This document shows positions 1-9,234 of a DNA stretch of 64,000 nt, piece after piece. Under the pieces are notes generated by a model. That model was not told the DNA's origin, made no database searches, and saw only the letters and a list, made by a program, of their open reading frames with translations. The DNA comes from Leptospira jelokensis (GTDB taxonomy: Bacteria > Spirochaetota > Leptospiria > Leptospirales > Leptospiraceae). Positions within the stretch are counted from its first letter, which is position 1. Every line of letters begins with the position of its first letter. Made by a program: the position numbers and the translations under genes. Where the stretch lies: contig NZ_RQGH01000033.1 of NCBI RefSeq assembly GCF_004769635.1, positions 230,302 through 294,301 on the forward strand, written 5' to 3'.

Positions 1-696
1 ACAAGCCAACTCCAACCAAAATCTAAAAAATACATCCCTGTTTTTGCCATGGATGGAAAACTAAAAACAAGTTGGGCAGAGGGTGTGGAAGGAGAAGGGA
101 TCGGGGAATCACTCCTCATCAAATACAAAAACCCCATCCATTTCCGATCTCTCGCCATATACAATGGATTTGGAGATCCAAAACTATGGGCCGCAAATAA
201 CCGAGTCAAAAAGTTAAAAGTCACAACAGAAACTGGAAACGAAGAAATTGTTACACTAAAAGATTCACTCTCAAGACAAGTGATCACTTTTAAAAACGAG
301 ATTAAAGCAAAAGAGATTTCTTTGACCATACAAGAAGTTTACAAAGGAACCAATACGGAAAATACAGCAATTGCAGATTTGGTTTTTGATTCAGAACAAG
401 CTGGTTCCGCACTTGTTCCACCAAAAAACACTTGGGCTATCGGAAAATGGAAAACAAAATCCAATATTGCAAGGATCCAATTACACAATGACGGAACTTG
501 TGAAATGGGTTACGAAACAGCAAAAATGTTATGCACTTGGACAGAAAAAGGAGAAAAGGTCATTGTTAGCCTAGAAGCAACCTTACCGCTCACCAATACT
601 GATATCTTAGAAATCAAACGTAGAGGGAACGTCACTTCACCTACGATTGAAATCAATGGTAAACATGAATTTATCTTAAACCAAGACGAAGTGTAA
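1..696 (+). CDS. NADase-type glycan-binding (discoidin-like) domain protein, 5' end cut off
   Basis: The reading frame is open from base 1, so the first ATG seen (base 49) is probably internal and the true start lies outside the window. The first half carries the signature of the discoidin-like NADase-type glycan-binding domain: a DG..KTSWAEGVEG.GIGE stretch, then an IYNGF motif and NNRVKKLKV, ending in a beta-strand with IADLVF. About 80 more residues follow, opening with a GKWK segment that looks like a small beta-sandwich with a TC..GYE motif. In Leptospira such domains are usually in exported proteins, but the signal peptide would be upstream of the window. It converges on the ATP-grasp gene, with only 11 bases between the stop codons. 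Ligand and role are unknown. Confidence 0.75.
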   Translation, partial: TSQLQPKSKKYIPVFAMDGKLKTSWAEGVEGEGIGESLLIKYKNPIHFRSLAIYNGFGDPKLWAANNRVKKLKVTTETGNEEIVTLKDSLSRQVITFKNEIKAKEISLTIQEVYKGTNTENTAIADLVFDSEQAGSALVPPKNTWAIGKWKTKSNIARIQLHNDGTCEMGYETAKMLCTWTEKGEKVIVSLEATLPLTNTDILEIKRRGNVTSPTIEINGKHEFILNQDEV

Positions 697-707
697 TGAA
701 ACTTACT

Positions 708-1865
708 TTAGGTTGTCTCTACCCAAGTTGACCAAATTGTTTCCACCACAGTAGTTTCATTTTCTACTGTGGTTTCAAAATACAAAACCGCATTTTGATA
801 AGCCTTCCCCGAAAGATCTCTAACTGGTGTTAACAGTATGAGTTCACCATTTAGCTCTTTTTCTAATTTTTGAATGGTTTCCCATTCATCAAGTTTTCCT
901 TGTTTTGGATAAGGCAAAACCAAAAGCCCAGAAACAGATTGAAGTTTTGTTTTTCTTTTTTTCCGAACTTCCCACAAAATTCGACCAATCGAATAACGAA
1001 AATTAAATTCAGAAACAGGTTGTACTTGCGTAATACCATTTTCTCTAAATAAAAATCCATCAATGGCACAAGGACCAGAATATTCCTTCGGAATTAAATT
1101 GTTTAAGTTTTTGACCAAATCATAAACCAAAGGAAGGAAAATAGGTTCGTATTCGTTCTCTCCTCCCCCAATCCGAATCCCACGAAATCCACCATCCGGA
1201 TCGATCCACATTGATGTGGATGTCAGGTAAAAAAATTCACCTTCTTTCACATCCCAAAGCGTTGAAAAATCAAAATACCGGGTTTCTCCCACCCAATCCT
1301 CACAAACAACAGGAAATCCAAACAATCGTTTTTGGACTTGAGACAACTTCCATGAATCAGAAGGGGTTTTAAAGATGATATGATTCCTTCCTGCAAGTCC
1401 GTATTCACTCTTTAATACAACGGGTAGTTTTGCCTCTTCCATTTCAGCAAACAGATGTTCTTCGGATGTAATCACTTTGGCAGGGAGTGGGGAATAGTGT
1501 TTGCGAAAATCTAGTTGTGTGACCTTTGAATTTAAATACCGAGCCATTTCCAATTGAATGGGATCAATTTGGAGTTCACCTTCTTCCCAATTGTGACGTT
1601 TCCCCCATTCAATGAGAGTCACATCTCCTAACAATCCTCCCGCTTGGTATGGGATACCTGGTGTGAACCCCTTCTCTTTCCAATGAGAATACAATGTTTC
1701 ACTAGGAAGTTCCTCTACATAAACATAATCTTCTTCATTTGTGATGGGGAAAAAAAGTTTTTCCAAACAACGATTCCTCCTTTTTAAAGAGGAATCGAGA
1801 TTCAGTGGAGAAGAATGGAGGCGATACTCAAATAATGAGTCGAGGTAGTATAACTTTGGCACCAA
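708..1865 (-). CDS. ATP-grasp-like protein paired with a DegT-family gene
   Basis: This 385-aa protein has the outline of an ATP-grasp ligase in its second half: LPVVLKSEYGLAGRNHIIF resembles the Lys/Gly-loop that binds ATP. Later come an acidic ED-V-E segment, and GPCAIDGFLF followed by QPVSEFNFRYSIGRI, at the position of the metal-binding (D/E)xN..R..G motif. The start is TTG (or the GTG after it), directly after the TGA of the upstream DegT-like gene, so the two are almost certainly translated together. Substrate is unknown. ATP-grasp enzymes usually join a carboxylate to an amine or thiol, so the pair may build or modify a small molecule or a surface sugar; that is inference. Confidence 0.65.
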   Translation of the reverse strand: MVPKLYYLDSLFEYRLHSSPLNLDSSLKRRNRCLEKLFFPITNEEDYVYVEELPSETLYSHWKEKGFTPGIPYQAGGLLGDVTLIEWGKRHNWEEGELQIDPIQLEMARYLNSKVTQLDFRKHYSPLPAKVITSEEHLFAEMEEAKLPVVLKSEYGLAGRNHIIFKTPSDSWKLSQVQKRLFGFPVVCEDWVGETRYFDFSTLWDVKEGEFFYLTSTSMWIDPDGGFRGIRIGGGENEYEPIFLPLVYDLVKNLNNLIPKEYSGPCAIDGFLFRENGITQVQPVSEFNFRYSIGRILWEVRKKRKTKLQSVSGLLVLPYPKQGKLDEWETIQKLEKELNGELILLTPVRDLSGKAYQNAVLYFETTVENETTVVETIWSTWVETT

Positions 1866-2960
1866 TCAATAGATGCGTCGGATGGCGGTTGCTATCCTTT
1901 GCACATTATCTTTTGTTAAGTTAGGATAAATGGGAATACAATGTCCTCTTTGGAATAACCTTTCAGCATTTGGATATTCTAAATGGTTTTCTTCCAAAAC
2001 TCGATGGAGTGGTTCCTCTACGGTTCGTTGTGTTCCAATATGAATGGATTTAAAATACCTTTGGATCTCTTCATAATTTTGTCCAGAAACAACAATCGGG
2101 AACCTTTGGAACGTATCTTCATTTGGATTTTGGAAATAGGTTTCAAGGCGTGAATTTTGCACTGCTTGTAAATACGCAGATGCAATTTTTTTCTTACGTT
2201 CTAAAATCACTCCGAGTTTAGACAATTGTTCGATCCCTAAAGCAGCTTGGTAGTCTACTAAGTTATAATCATACTTTGGCTCACCAAAATTACGTTTGGC
2301 GGAGGAACCTGATTTATAAGACTTAACACTGTTGGCTAATTGACTTTCTGCTGTGATGATCATCGCACCGTTTCCTGTTGTGATGATGTTTTCAGCACTG
2401 AGTCCACAAATGGCGATCTTTGATTGTTTGCCTACTGTGATGGATTCAGAAGTCGCACCAATGGCTTCTGTGAAGTCTTCGATTACTTCCAAGCCTTCAA
2501 TGGAATATTCATGCAAACGAATTAGGGATCCAAAACTATGATCAAACAATGCAAACTTTGCGCCGGATTCATTTTTTTTACGTAAAAACTCTTCTGGGCA
2601 AAGATGGAAGGAATTGCGTTTCAGATCCACTATGACTGGTTTTGCTTGGATGAGAAAAATGGCGTCCAAAGCCGAGATCGGTGCATAACTTGAAAGTAAC
2701 ACAGAATCCCCTGACTTTACACCTAACGCAAGTAATGCGAGGTGATAAGCAGATGTTAACGAATTGGTAGAGATTGCATATTTAATTTTGAATGTATGGC
2801 AAAAGGTCTTTTCAAATCGTTCTACGATCTCGCCATTGGAAAGGTGTTCTTCCACGAGACATTCTAAGACACCTTTCAGATCTTCTCTCGAAAGGGTAGG
2901 TTTGAAGAATTCGATGTTTTTTTCTTTTCGAATTGGTCTTTGTATTGTTTCGGTGCTCAT
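1866..2960 (-). CDS. DegT/DnrJ/EryC1/StrS aminotransferase-family protein lacking the PLP lysine
   Basis: A 364-aa fold-type I PLP-enzyme homologue of the sugar aminotransferase family. Seen: an EHLSNGE.VERFEK N-terminus, S.TSAYHLALLALGV, the acidic PLP-pyridine motif IEDFTEAIGA, and the TTGNGAM segment that corresponds to TTGEGGM in active enzymes. The lysine that forms the Schiff base normally lies three residues before TTG (K-x-I-TTG). Here the codon at 2388-2390 (reverse strand) reads AAC, Asn191, and no lysine is next to it. The protein may be a non-transaminating variant (as with the His-bearing dehydratases of this family) or a regulatory pseudoenzyme. It begins with ATG at 2960 behind a GAGGAG element and leads into the ATP-grasp gene. 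Confidence 0.8.
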   Translation of the reverse strand: MSTETIQRPIRKEKNIEFFKPTLSREDLKGVLECLVEEHLSNGEIVERFEKTFCHTFKIKYAISTNSLTSAYHLALLALGVKSGDSVLLSSYAPISALDAIFLIQAKPVIVDLKRNSFHLCPEEFLRKKNESGAKFALFDHSFGSLIRLHEYSIEGLEVIEDFTEAIGATSESITVGKQSKIAICGLSAENIITTGNGAMIITAESQLANSVKSYKSGSSAKRNFGEPKYDYNLVDYQAALGIEQLSKLGVILERKKKIASAYLQAVQNSRLETYFQNPNEDTFQRFPIVVSGQNYEEIQRYFKSIHIGTQRTVEEPLHRVLEENHLEYPNAERLFQRGHCIPIYPNLTKDNVQRIATAIRRIY

Positions 2961-2978
2961 CCAACAGCACTCCTCTAT

Positions 2979-3019
2979 ATTATGTCACTTAAGTACTCGA
3001 TTCGTGAATTATGTCACTT
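2979..3019. promoter_or_regulatory. Two 12-bp direct repeats in a divergent promoter region
   Basis: ATTATGTCACTT occurs at 2979-2990 and again at 3008-3019, 29 bp apart, within the 113-bp gap between the leftward DegT-like gene and rightward avtA. On the reverse strand each copy reads AAGTGACATAAT, so each contains a possible -10-like CATAAT. They may be tandem promoters or binding sites for one regulator, on the same helix face with a spacing near three turns. Function is inferred. Confidence 0.4.
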
Positions 3020-3073
3020 CATTTTTCGAAATGCGAACATAATTTTATAAAATCCCGAGAAAATTGGTTCTGA

Positions 3074-4369
3074 GTGGACAAAGTTCTAAAAAAAATGACC
3101 GAAACCATGGACCAAAAACACTCCCGTAGGGCCAAACGCCTCCGCGAAAACCAAGGAATCCGATCCCTTATGGAAGATTTGGGAAAACAAACGGGCCACC
3201 CCGATGAAATCCCTCTCGGTGGAGGCAATCCCGCTCACATCCCAGAAGCGGAAGCGGTATTCCACGAAACCTTTGCCAACTTGACTAAAGATCCTGCCTT
3301 TCGTTCCTTACTTGGTGACTACCAAGCACCCATTGGCAACGACCACTTCCGAGAAATTGCAGCAGAATCCCTTTCTTCGCATCTCGGTGCAAATTTAAGA
3401 AAAGAAAACATCGCCTTTTTTAATGGCAGTCAAAATGCCTATTCCTATCTTCTCAATTTGCATTCAGGTATCATGGCAGATGGAAGTTTTAAAAAAATAC
3501 TTTTGCCAATTGTCCCAGAATACATTGGTTATGCGGACCAAACCATATCGGAAGGTGTTTTTGTAGCAAACCCACCAAACGTTATCCAAACGGGAAAAAA
3601 TCGTTTTCGGTATGAACTCAACAAATCGTCATTCGATCTGACTGACGTGGGAGTCCTTGCCATTTCTAGGCCAACCAATCCAACGGGGAACGTGATGAAT
3701 TTATCCGATCTCGAATGGATGGAAGGAAAAACAAAAGAACAAAACATTCCCATTCTCATCGACTTGGCTTATGGGAATCCCTTTCCAAACCTGATTGGGA
3801 AAGAAGATCCAATCCATTTTGGTGAAGGACGAACCCTTTCCTTAAGTTTTTCTAAAATTGGATTACCTGGTGTGAGATTGGGCATTGTGATCTCTAATGA
3901 GGAAACCATCGAAATACTCTCTTCCTTTGCTGCTGTAGGTAATCTTGCTGTTGGAAATTTAGGAGTGTTTATGATGGAACAACTCTTCCAAAAAAACCTC
4001 CTCTCCCAACTCTCCGCAAACATCTTACGTCCGTTTTATGAATCTAGGCGTGATTTCGCATTAGAACAATTCACACTTGCGTTTCAAAAAATGGGTGTTG
4101 CATTCGAAATCCATGACCCAATGGGAGGTTTTTTCCTTTGGATACGGTTTCCCAAACTATCGATTTCCAATCACCAATTGTATCACCTTTGTAAAGATAA
4201 ACGACTCTTCATCGTATCAGGACATTATTTCTTTCCAGGACTAAACACTGATTTTTCGCATACGAAAGAATGCATACGTTTGACATATTGCCGTAAGGAA
4301 GAAGAATTAGCCAGGGGAGCCCAAATCCTTGCTGAAATTGTGGCCTCTCACCAGGCGAAATCCGAATGA
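3074..4369 (+). CDS. avtA: valine--pyruvate aminotransferase
   Basis: Class I PLP aminotransferase closely following the AvtA pattern through its length: LMEDLGKQTG, IPLGGGNPAHIPEAE, a FFNGSQNAYSYL loop, VPEYIGYADQ, SRPTNPTGNV, DLAYGNPFP, the PLP lysine in SFSKIGLPGVRLGI (about K261), GGFFLW and the ending VSGHYFFPGL...ECIRLTY. AvtA makes valine from 2-ketoisovalerate using alanine (or alanine from pyruvate) in the cytoplasm. The longest frame starts with GTG at 3074; ATG codons at 3095 and 3107 are alternatives, and none has a clear Shine-Dalgarno. Its stop overlaps the next gene by four bases (ATGA). Confidence 0.9.
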   Translation: MDKVLKKMTETMDQKHSRRAKRLRENQGIRSLMEDLGKQTGHPDEIPLGGGNPAHIPEAEAVFHETFANLTKDPAFRSLLGDYQAPIGNDHFREIAAESLSSHLGANLRKENIAFFNGSQNAYSYLLNLHSGIMADGSFKKILLPIVPEYIGYADQTISEGVFVANPPNVIQTGKNRFRYELNKSSFDLTDVGVLAISRPTNPTGNVMNLSDLEWMEGKTKEQNIPILIDLAYGNPFPNLIGKEDPIHFGEGRTLSLSFSKIGLPGVRLGIVISNEETIEILSSFAAVGNLAVGNLGVFMMEQLFQKNLLSQLSANILRPFYESRRDFALEQFTLAFQKMGVAFEIHDPMGGFFLWIRFPKLSISNHQLYHLCKDKRLFIVSGHYFFPGLNTDFSHTKECIRLTYCRKEEELARGAQILAEIVASHQAKSE

Positions 4370-6684
4370 GCGAAGATAGCATCGATTTATCAGACACAGT
4401 CTTAGAGAATCCTTCCTCCAAGGATGAATCTTCTTCCGAAAGGCCTTCCGCTCAATCTTATATTTTTTTATCGGACTCCGTTGGGAGCCTGACTCCCACA
4501 GCTCGTTGTATCCTGGACGAACTGAAAGACTGGCACAAACGTGTGGAAAAACATGGAAGTAAGGAAAAACATGCATCCTACCTCATGACTGTGGACAAAC
4601 TTCCCGAAGCACTTGGAAAGTACACAAACCTAGGAGCGCAAGGCAGATCTGAAAACTCCATCCACCATGCACTGCGCCAAATTTTAGACATAGACCACCG
4701 TGGCCAAAACAGGGCCGCCTATGCATACCCTTATCTCATACGAAACGGCAGTAAAATCTCTTCTAAAATTGCCCTCGTAGCACCACAAAACGAGAATAAG
4801 ACGGACACCCAACCATATAGACAAGCTTGTTTTCGATTTTCACAAGAACTCATCAAAGTATTACTCGAAAACCGAGCCAAAAAAGGAAGGAATTGGGACG
4901 AAGAAAACCCGGGAGCCTTACTTTTACAAAAAAACAAAGATGGAAATACTTGGTTGTACCCTAAGTTAGGTTCTCTCGAAGCAGAAATCTCTTCGCTTGT
5001 TAGAAAAGGATTTGGGAACTTACCTTACATCCCAATGCCAGATTTTTTACAGGACTTCACTTTGTTTGCTCGAGAACAAAACCTTGCCCTACCGATTTTA
5101 TCAGATTATCATATCGTTATCGACGAACTCAATATTTTACCCGATGGAAGTTTCAAACGACTGCCTGAAGTAGTGAACCAGATCCTTGCCCACTTAAATG
5201 GATTGGAACATTTTACAAAAGAACAACTCACCAAACTTGCTAAAGATGCAAAATACGAATCCTTTTTGGCTCAGTTTAACGAATACACAGCAACTCCAAA
5301 ATTTTCATCCTTAGAAGCTAAGATGAATCCGGAAGAGGAAGTGAAAAAGTTTTTATCCATCATTGAAAACTTTCCTTACCCCGTAGAAAAAAACAACAGA
5401 TCTCTTTCGATCAAAGAAACAATAGACCTTAGTGTTAAAATTTTAAAACGCCTTTCTGAAGAAAAGGGATCTGTATTAACAAGAAAGGATGATAACATCT
5501 ACGGAACGGTTAAAAATGCCGTTATCAGCAAAATCCCCGAACATACAAAAAATCATAATACACTGCTTCGCATCAACTTTGAAGAAGAAGTTGCTAATGC
5601 GGGCATCACTGCACCTGAAAAAGTATCTGAATACATCAAACGTTTGAAAGACGATGTTTTGTCTGAACATTCCTATCATGAAGAAAAAACTCCAGATGGC
5701 AGGTCGGTGTATTATGTGGTGGACCATGGGTATATGGCTGCGGTCATTCACAAACTTGCGTTTGAAGGGAGAACCAATCCCGAATACAAAAAACAATTGG
5801 GTTATGCCAAAATCATCAACCATAAACTTTCCAACCCAAAACACCCAGGTCTCAATAGCAAACTCAAACCCGAGTTAATCGCCAAACTCAATGCCGATGT
5901 GAAAAACATGGAAGTGGAGGAGTTGGAAAAAGAAAGATCCAACGAAATCCGATCTCGTTTTAATGTGGTGCCAGGAATTTTAACCTTTGTGGTAAGCACA
6001 ATGATTTTCATTACAGGTGCATATTACCTACGTTCGGCGATGCCAATCTTTTTTGGAGTTCCTTTTTCAGTGGTGCTAGGGTTTTTAGCTGCCATCTACT
6101 TCAGAGAAAAAACAACAGAAGAAATTCGAGAAGATATCAAAAACTCAGGAAAGTTTTCAGGTGTGGGTGATTGGGGAAAACCAAGTTATTCATCTGGTTC
6201 CACCCCAAGTTACGAAGAAGAACAAGAAACAAATAAAAAAGAAGAAAAACTTTCCCATATATACAAAGCAGCAGACAATTTTGTTTTTCCAAAACGTTTT
6301 AATAAAATCACAGACAAAGTGTTAGATCCTAAATCTTTACGTTCACGCATTTACGAAAATTTAGATAATATCAAACGAAATAACATGACCCTGGCCAAAG
6401 AAAAGGACGAGGACAAAGTTGCATCCACCGTTGAATATGCAGTTTTACAATCTGTTTCGACCATTGTCATACCCGACGATGTGGCTGTCCGAGACCTGCC
6501 AAACACCATCCTCATCAACCGAAATGATATGAAATCTGCCCTTTTCCGAAGCCAATTGGCAGATTTTTACCGCGAAGAGATGAATAAAAAGAAGTTCGAT
6601 AAAAAATTAGTCAAATACTACACCTATCTCATCAACACCGTTGAGATGGAGTATTACAAATACCTTCCGAAAAAACGAGTTTAG
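4366..6684 (+). CDS. large protein of unknown function with a central membrane hairpin
   Basis: A 772-aa protein that I do not recognise. The first 530 residues are hydrophilic, Lys/Glu-rich and mainly helical, with a C-terminal charged helix before the membrane. Two hydrophobic segments follow at about residues 535-554 and 560-582, separated by a short turn (RSAMP), so both large ends probably face the cytoplasm. A Ser/Gly-rich linker and a basic tail of about 190 residues follow. There is no signal peptide. It is translationally coupled to avtA (ATGA overlap) and lies 39 bp before a decarboxylase. Length and lack of known motifs suggest a genus- or phylum-restricted protein. Confidence 0.8.
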   Translation: MSEDSIDLSDTVLENPSSKDESSSERPSAQSYIFLSDSVGSLTPTARCILDELKDWHKRVEKHGSKEKHASYLMTVDKLPEALGKYTNLGAQGRSENSIHHALRQILDIDHRGQNRAAYAYPYLIRNGSKISSKIALVAPQNENKTDTQPYRQACFRFSQELIKVLLENRAKKGRNWDEENPGALLLQKNKDGNTWLYPKLGSLEAEISSLVRKGFGNLPYIPMPDFLQDFTLFAREQNLALPILSDYHIVIDELNILPDGSFKRLPEVVNQILAHLNGLEHFTKEQLTKLAKDAKYESFLAQFNEYTATPKFSSLEAKMNPEEEVKKFLSIIENFPYPVEKNNRSLSIKETIDLSVKILKRLSEEKGSVLTRKDDNIYGTVKNAVISKIPEHTKNHNTLLRINFEEEVANAGITAPEKVSEYIKRLKDDVLSEHSYHEEKTPDGRSVYYVVDHGYMAAVIHKLAFEGRTNPEYKKQLGYAKIINHKLSNPKHPGLNSKLKPELIAKLNADVKNMEVEELEKERSNEIRSRFNVVPGILTFVVSTMIFITGAYYLRSAMPIFFGVPFSVVLGFLAAIYFREKTTEEIREDIKNSGKFSGVGDWGKPSYSSGSTPSYEEEQETNKKEEKLSHIYKAADNFVFPKRFNKITDKVLDPKSLRSRIYENLDNIKRNNMTLAKEKDEDKVASTVEYAVLQSVSTIVIPDDVAVRDLPNTILINRNDMKSALFRSQLADFYREEMNKKKFDKKLVKYYTYLINTVEMEYYKYLPKKRV

Positions 6685-6723
6685 AAACTAAAATCATTTG
6701 ATTCTCTGTGGGACATACCTCCT

Positions 6724-9000
6724 ATGGAGTTGATGTATCAAAACGGTATCGTACAATTTCCTATCATCATCATTGATGAAGATTTTCGTTCCGAAAATGC
6801 CAGTGGTCTTGGCATTCGAGCTATTGCAAAGGCCTTAGAAGGGGAAGGGATCGAAGTTCTGGGTGTGACCAGTTACGGAGACCTCACGAGTTTTGTACAA
6901 CAACAGAGTCGGGCATGTGGGTTTATCCTTTCCATCGATGATGAAGAATTCACACCGGAAACGGAAGGTGAAGTACCAGATGCACTCCGCCAGCTGAAAG
7001 ACTTTGTCACCCAAGTGCGCCACAGAAACGCAGACATCCCACTCTTTTTATATGGGGAAACAAGGACAAGCCGCCACATTCCCAACAGTATCTTAAAAGA
7101 ACTCCATGGCTTCATTCATATGTTTGAAGACACGCCTGAGTTTATGGCACGTGCCATCCATAGAGAAGTAAAATCATATTTAGATAGTTTACCACCTCCA
7201 TTCTTTCGCGCACTTACGCAATATGCACATGATGGAAGTTATAGTTGGCATTGCCCTGGCCACTCAGGTGGTGTTGCTTTTTTAAAAAGTCCTGTAGGCC
7301 AAATGTTCCATCAGTTTTTTGGTGAGAACATGTTACGAGCTGACGTATGTAATGCGGTAGATGAACTAGGCCAACTTCTAGATCATACTGGACCAATATC
7401 AGCCAGTGAACGAAATGCCGCGAGGATTTTCCAATGTGACAGTTTGTACTTTGTAACAAATGGAACTTCCACTTCCAATAAAATTGTTTGGCATAGTACG
7501 GTTGCTCCTGGCGACGTTGTAATCGTTGACCGCAATTGTCACAAAAGTATTTTACATGCCATCACGATGACTGGGGCCATCCCCGTATTTTTAATGCCAA
7601 CAAGAAACCATTTTGGGATCATTGGCCCGATTCCCAAATCCGAATTCACTTGGGAAAACATCCAAAAAAAGATCGCAGAACACCCGTTTGCAAAACATGT
7701 TAAAGGGAATCCACGAATTCTTACCATCACCCAAAGTACATACGATGGAATTTTATACAATGTCGAAGACATTAAATCAGAGTTAGATGGCAAAATTTCA
7801 ACCCTCCATTTTGATGAAGCATGGTTACCACATGCTGCCTTCCATCGTTTTTACACTGGAATGCATGCCATTGGTTCAGACAGGCCTCGTCCGAAAGAAA
7901 GTATGATCTTTGCCACACAATCCACTCACAAACTTCTCGCAGGTTTGTCACAAGCAAGCCAGATCCTCGTCCAAAACAGTGAAAAAGAAACCTTAGATCG
8001 AAATTTATTCAACGAAGCATTTTTAATGCACACAAGTACAAGTCCACAGTATGCCATCATTGCCTCTTGCGATGTGGCTGCAGCTATGATGGAATCTCCT
8101 GGTGGGAATGCTCTTGTCGAAGAGTCCATTGAGGAAGCTTTGGATTTCAGACGTGCGATGCGAAAGGTTGACTTGGAATTAGAAGAAGATTGGTGGTTTA
8201 GTGTTTGGGGACCAGAGGCCCTCGCCGAAGAAGGTGCAGGCGAACGGGATGAATGGATCCTAAAGGCAAACGATCGTTGGCATGGATTTGGTGACATAGC
8301 GGAAGGATTTAATATGTTAGATCCGATCAAAGCCACTGTCATCACTCCTGGTATGAGTGTGGAAGGGGAATTTGCTGATTGGGGGATCCCTGCTCTAATC
8401 CTCACCAAATACTTGGCGGAACATGGAATCATCGTAGAAAAAACAGGACTTTATAGTTTTTTTATCATGTTTACCATTGGGATCACAAAAGGCCGATGGA
8501 ATACCATGGTCACCGAATTACAACAGTTCAAAGATGATTATGATTCAAACCAACCTCTTTGGAGAGTGATGCCAAAGTTTACGGCAGCCTATCCAAAATA
8601 TGATCGGATTGGATTACGAGACCTTTGCCAATCCATGCATGAAGTCTATCGTGCAAATAACATTTCTCACCTAACAACTGAAATGTATTTGAGTCCTATG
8701 ATCCCTGCAATGAAACCATCGGAAGCATTTGCCAAAATGGCCCACCGCGATATCGAACGAGTTCCGATTGATGAATTGGAAGGAAGGATTACCTCAGTAC
8801 TCCTCACTCCCTACCCACCGGGAATCCCTCTCCTTATCCCTGGCGAAAAATTTAACTCAACGATCATTCGGTATCTACAGTTTGCACGTGAGTTCAATTC
8901 AAAGTTCCCTGGATTTGAGACTGACATCCATGGACTTGTAGAAGAAAAATCAGAGACAGGCCACCTAACGTATTTCGTAGATTGTGTGATGGAATCCTAA
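6724..9000 (+). CDS. Orn/Lys/Arg decarboxylase with N-terminal wing domain
   Basis: A 758-aa PLP decarboxylase of the bacterial biodegradative (Adi/LdcI/SpeF) fold. Residues 1-130 form the receiver-like wing domain (IIIIDEDFR, GFILSIDDE). The catalytic domain shows the WHCPGHSGG motif, TNGTSTSNKI, HFDEAW and the PLP lysine in QSTHKLLAGLSQAS (K403). The C-terminal domain has TPYPPGIPLLIPGE. It removes CO2 from a basic amino acid, giving a polyamine or agmatine, and often serves acid resistance. The substrate cannot be fixed by eye, but the STHKLL.AGLSQAS context is Adi-like. ATG at 6733 is an alternative start, three bases after a GGAG. Confidence 0.88.
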   Translation: MELMYQNGIVQFPIIIIDEDFRSENASGLGIRAIAKALEGEGIEVLGVTSYGDLTSFVQQQSRACGFILSIDDEEFTPETEGEVPDALRQLKDFVTQVRHRNADIPLFLYGETRTSRHIPNSILKELHGFIHMFEDTPEFMARAIHREVKSYLDSLPPPFFRALTQYAHDGSYSWHCPGHSGGVAFLKSPVGQMFHQFFGENMLRADVCNAVDELGQLLDHTGPISASERNAARIFQCDSLYFVTNGTSTSNKIVWHSTVAPGDVVIVDRNCHKSILHAITMTGAIPVFLMPTRNHFGIIGPIPKSEFTWENIQKKIAEHPFAKHVKGNPRILTITQSTYDGILYNVEDIKSELDGKISTLHFDEAWLPHAAFHRFYTGMHAIGSDRPRPKESMIFATQSTHKLLAGLSQASQILVQNSEKETLDRNLFNEAFLMHTSTSPQYAIIASCDVAAAMMESPGGNALVEESIEEALDFRRAMRKVDLELEEDWWFSVWGPEALAEEGAGERDEWILKANDRWHGFGDIAEGFNMLDPIKATVITPGMSVEGEFADWGIPALILTKYLAEHGIIVEKTGLYSFFIMFTIGITKGRWNTMVTELQQFKDDYDSNQPLWRVMPKFTAAYPKYDRIGLRDLCQSMHEVYRANNISHLTTEMYLSPMIPAMKPSEAFAKMAHRDIERVPIDELEGRITSVLLTPYPPGIPLLIPGEKFNSTIIRYLQFAREFNSKFPGFETDIHGLVEEKSETGHLTYFVDCVMES

Positions 9001-9028
9001 AAAAAGATTTTTAAGTACGCATACGATG

Positions 9029-9079
9029 GTTTCTAAAACCAGAGGGTGTTTGCCAAATTACCCTTTGGTTTTAGGAAAC
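9029..9079. terminator. Long stem-loop after the decarboxylase gene
   Basis: Left arm 9029-9047 and right arm 9060-9079 pair almost completely: GTTTC, then TAAAACCA, then GAGGGT against ACCCTT, TGGTTTTA, GGAAAC, with one bulge and one mismatch. The loop is about 12 nt. There is no T-run on either side, so it is not a textbook intrinsic terminator. It could act as a convergent-transcript barrier or 3'-end stabiliser. Confidence 0.5.
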
Positions 9080-9143
9080 GGATTCCCAAGACAAAGTACG
9101 AACGTATCACCTGCCGAAAACAATTCCGTACATCACTCGATTC

Positions 9144-9165
9144 GATGGAATGATTCGATTCCATC
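9144..9165. repeat. Perfect 8-bp inverted repeat
   Basis: GATGGAAT, a GATTCG spacer, then ATTCCATC. The left arm is itself preceded by ATTC, giving a local GATTCGATGG pattern. It sits between convergent genes, with no evidence of function beyond symmetry. Confidence 0.35.
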
Positions 9166-9234
9166 CTACACTTCCATCCAGAAGGAGCAATCCATCACAA
9201 GCAATCAATGTACTTGGTTTACGATATCCATCCA

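Larger units (their letters stand above)
9001..9234. other. 234-bp non-coding gap with two strong inverted repeats
   Basis: The gap lies after the decarboxylase and before the end of the convergent leftward gene. It has no convincing gene; the frames crossing it have no family features. It holds a long stem-loop at 9029-9079 and a perfect short one at 9144-9165, listed separately. It may be a bidirectional transcription stop or an mRNA 3'-end stabiliser. Confidence 0.6.
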
